Part shown: positions 4,292 to 5,338 of the stretch, piece by piece
Layout: every line of letters begins with the position of its first letter
How positions within the stretch are numbered: the first letter of the stretch is position 1
Assembly (NCBI GenBank): GCA_002842935.1
Contig: PHEM01000230.1
Location: 1 to 5,338, forward strand
DNA length: 5,338 nucleotides
Reading direction: 5' to 3'
From: Alphaproteobacteria bacterium HGW-Alphaproteobacteria-13
GTDB lineage: Bacteria > Pseudomonadota > Alphaproteobacteria > Sphingomonadales > Sphingomonadaceae
Made by a program: the position numbers and the translations under genes
The notes under the pieces: model-generated
The model's input: only the letters and a program-made list of their open reading frames with translations
Database searches by the model: none
What the model was told of the DNA's origin: nothing

Positions 4292-4558
4292 CTATTCGCT
4301 GGCGGTGTCGAGTTGCGTGCCGATCTCGTCGGCGTCGAAGTCTTCAAGGGCTGAAATCGCGCTTTCCAGTTCGGAAACTGCGGCGTCCATCGCCTGCGCG
4401 CGCTCGCTGTCCTCAAGGCTGGGGGGCAGATTCTCGCGCGCGGCCTGCTCGTCATCCTTGACGGTTTCGAGCATGTCGCGCGCCTCATCCAACAGGGCTT
4501 TGCCTTTGTCGATCAGCACGCGGGCGGCGGCGATCTGCTTGCGGCGTTCACGGTTCAT
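4292..4558 (-). CDS. small helical protein of unknown function (88 aa)
   Basis: The ATG at 4558 overlaps the stop of the upstream gene (ATGA), which implies coupled translation. The 88 residues are acidic and almost entirely helical. The first helix is MNRERRKQIAAARVLIDKGK through about residue 36, a break comes at NLPPSLEDSER (43-53), and the second helix is AMDAAVSELESAISALEDF (56-74). This predicts a two-helix antiparallel hairpin or coiled coil. Short proteins with the same plan, a helix then a NLPxSL-SE turn then a second helix, recur in phages and plasmids from my memory, but their role is unknown to me. There are no cysteines, signal or membrane span. It ends 12 bases before the start of the interrupted 69-aa gene. 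Confidence 0.82.
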   Translation of the reverse strand: MNRERRKQIAAARVLIDKGKALLDEARDMLETVKDDEQAARENLPPSLEDSERAQAMDAAVSELESAISALEDFDADEIGTQLDTASE

Positions 4559-4842
4559 GCCTCTGCCCTCACGTCGCCGCTGTCGATCTGGAATCCTGCG
4601 CGGGCCAGCTCGTCACAAAGGGCGCGCTGCCGATGCTCGCGGGTGCCGCTGGTGGCGATGTAACTGCACCGGCCATCGTGGAAGGCGAAGCCTGCGCGTT
4701 TCAGGCATCCGCGAAACCGCTGGTGGGTGCGGTCGCTCCAATCCAGTGTGCCCGCATAGTTGCGGAAGGCGGCGACAGCGCAGACGGAACCGTAATTCTC
4801 ATCACGCCAGCTAAGCTCAATCACCGGGGGCGATTTGGTCAT
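4555..4842 (-). CDS. hypothetical protein (95 aa)
   Basis: The ATG at 4842 has GGGAGG 5 bases upstream and lies 11 bases after the stop of the DUF3768 gene. A longer frame runs back to 4911, but it overlaps that gene and lacks a start signal. The product begins MTKSPPVIELSWRDENYGSV and contains RFRGCLKRAGFAFHDGRCSY and HRQRALCDELARAGFQIDSG. The repeated RAGF elements followed by short beta-like segments suggest a small alpha/beta fold. Four cysteines (21, 46, 59, 76) are not spaced as a classic zinc finger. I know no function for it. Its TGA overlaps the ATG of the 88-aa gene by 4 bases, so it is firmly part of the operon. Confidence 0.8.
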   Translation of the reverse strand: MTKSPPVIELSWRDENYGSVCAVAAFRNYAGTLDWSDRTHQRFRGCLKRAGFAFHDGRCSYIATSGTREHRQRALCDELARAGFQIDSGDVRAEA

Positions 4843-4853
4843 GGTGGCCTCCC

Positions 4854-5243
4854 TCAATATTCGCTGGTTAGGAGAATGGTGAGCACGCGGGTTGTGGCAT
4901 CGGGATTCCACGGTTCGGCGCTGCCAAATTCAAGATCGCGGTCGTAATAGTCGAACTTCCACATGACCGAGAGGGCAGGGCGCGTGCTGTCGTCGGTCCA
5001 GCGGGTATGCCATTGGCCGATCACATCGCGATAAAGGAAACCGGCGTCATGCTCGCCGTGAGGATCGTTGTCGGGTGTGAAATCCTCAAAGCCCTCGATC
5101 ATCTTGAGAATGTCGGACTGCGTATTCTCGTCCAGCGCCGCGATGCCTTGCGTAATCACGGTGCGACAAGTCACGCCCATCGTTCGCCGCGCAATGTCGT
5201 TCAGCGCCGCGATGGTGGCGATCTGGTCAGTTGTCGCTTCCAT
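4854..5243 (-). CDS. DUF3768 domain protein (129 aa)
   Basis: This is a small cytoplasmic protein of a family with no known function, common on plasmids and genomic islands of alphaproteobacteria, sphingomonads in particular. Recognition rests on PDNDPHGEHDAGF (57-69), WKFDYYDRDLEFGS (95-108) and TTRVLTILLTSEY at the C-terminus (117-129), which are the usual DUF3768 signature blocks. The N-terminal part has IAALNDIARRTM, as in relatives. I choose the ATG at 5243 because GGAG stands 8 bases upstream; a GTG at 5252 is possible but sits on that site. The protein is full length. It is the first complete gene of the minus-strand operon, with the 95-aa gene 11 bases downstream. The domain assignment is from memory of the family. 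Confidence 0.88.
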   Translation of the reverse strand: MEATTDQIATIAALNDIARRTMGVTCRTVITQGIAALDENTQSDILKMIEGFEDFTPDNDPHGEHDAGFLYRDVIGQWHTRWTDDSTRPALSVMWKFDYYDRDLEFGSAEPWNPDATTRVLTILLTSEY

Positions 5244-5338
5244 TTTCCTCACTCCTTTAGGCGAAGCCGCTGCCTGCGGCCTGCGGCTCTGACCCGCTGG
5301 CGAAGCGCGGGATGGGGAGGGGGAAGCAAAATCGATGG
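5244..5338 (-). other. region upstream of the DUF3768 gene, perhaps the end of another gene
   Basis: The minus strand carries AAAGGAGTGAGG before the DUF3768 start. No promoter is evident. A frame enters from the right edge and stops at TAA (5259-5257), which touches that ribosome binding site, the same spacing as elsewhere in the operon. Its last residues would be PRFASGSEPQAAGSGFA, so an upstream gene may end here. The GC-rich stretch at about 5261-5290 contains short direct copies of CTGCGGC. Confidence 0.3.

Noticed and set aside
4245..4814. Long plus-strand frame of 189 codons
   Set aside because: It lies opposite two well-supported operon genes and begins inside the IS terminal repeat; its serine/arginine-rich composition is typical of an antisense frame.
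1..5338. tRNA, rRNA or CRISPR array
   Set aside because: No cloverleaf with a TTCGA-type arm, no rRNA blocks and no regularly spaced repeats were found by eye on either strand.

Overview
This looks like accessory DNA, probably plasmid or integrated element, from an alphaproteobacterium, most likely a sphingomonad. The GC content is high. An SOS operator of the alphaproteobacterial type (GTTC-N7-GTTC) sits in front of umuD. A DUF3768 protein lies among small tightly packed orphan genes, as is common on sphingomonad plasmids. The genus call is an inference; nothing in the window proves it.

Layout. Positions 1-327 are mostly non-coding, with a possible hydrophobic reading frame leaving at the left edge and a weak promoter. 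A 50-residue acidic gene lies at 328-480 on the plus strand. It converges with the minus-strand umuD-umuC operon (2246 down to 539), which encodes the two parts of DNA polymerase V. The operon is headed by a LexA box at 2283-2297. UmuD keeps its cleavage site and catalytic serine but has arginine where the catalytic lysine should be.

Between umuD and the next gene (about 2350-2600) is the least expected part of the window. A 29-residue single-span membrane peptide starts at a TTG behind a 12-base perfect Shine-Dalgarno sequence. Two strong hairpins follow it, and a candidate promoter on the opposite strand points into those hairpins. In size, N-terminus (MTAYEA) and layout it resembles the type I toxin-antitoxin modules of Firmicutes (holin-like toxins of the TxpA/BsrG kind). 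This is a hypothesis from sequence only.

The right part (5243 down to 2660, minus strand) is one compact operon: a DUF3768 protein (129 aa), an unknown 95-aa protein, an 88-aa helical protein, a 69-aa protein and a 187-aa protein. Start and stop signals overlap or lie within about 12 bases of each other. An 848-bp IS5-family element (IS427-like; 3411-4258) has inserted into codon 7 of the 69-aa gene with a TA target duplication. Removing the element and one TA restores an uninterrupted frame with a ribosome binding site and a 4-base ATGA overlap with the next gene. The transposase is split into two frames joined by a likely -1 frameshift at an A4G6 run. The insertion probably cuts the 187-aa gene, and perhaps the membrane peptide, off from the operon's upstream promoter.

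How the parts work together: umuDC would supply damage-induced mutagenic synthesis. The orphan operon has no function that can be read from sequence. The membrane peptide may be a stabilisation or stress module riding on the same element.
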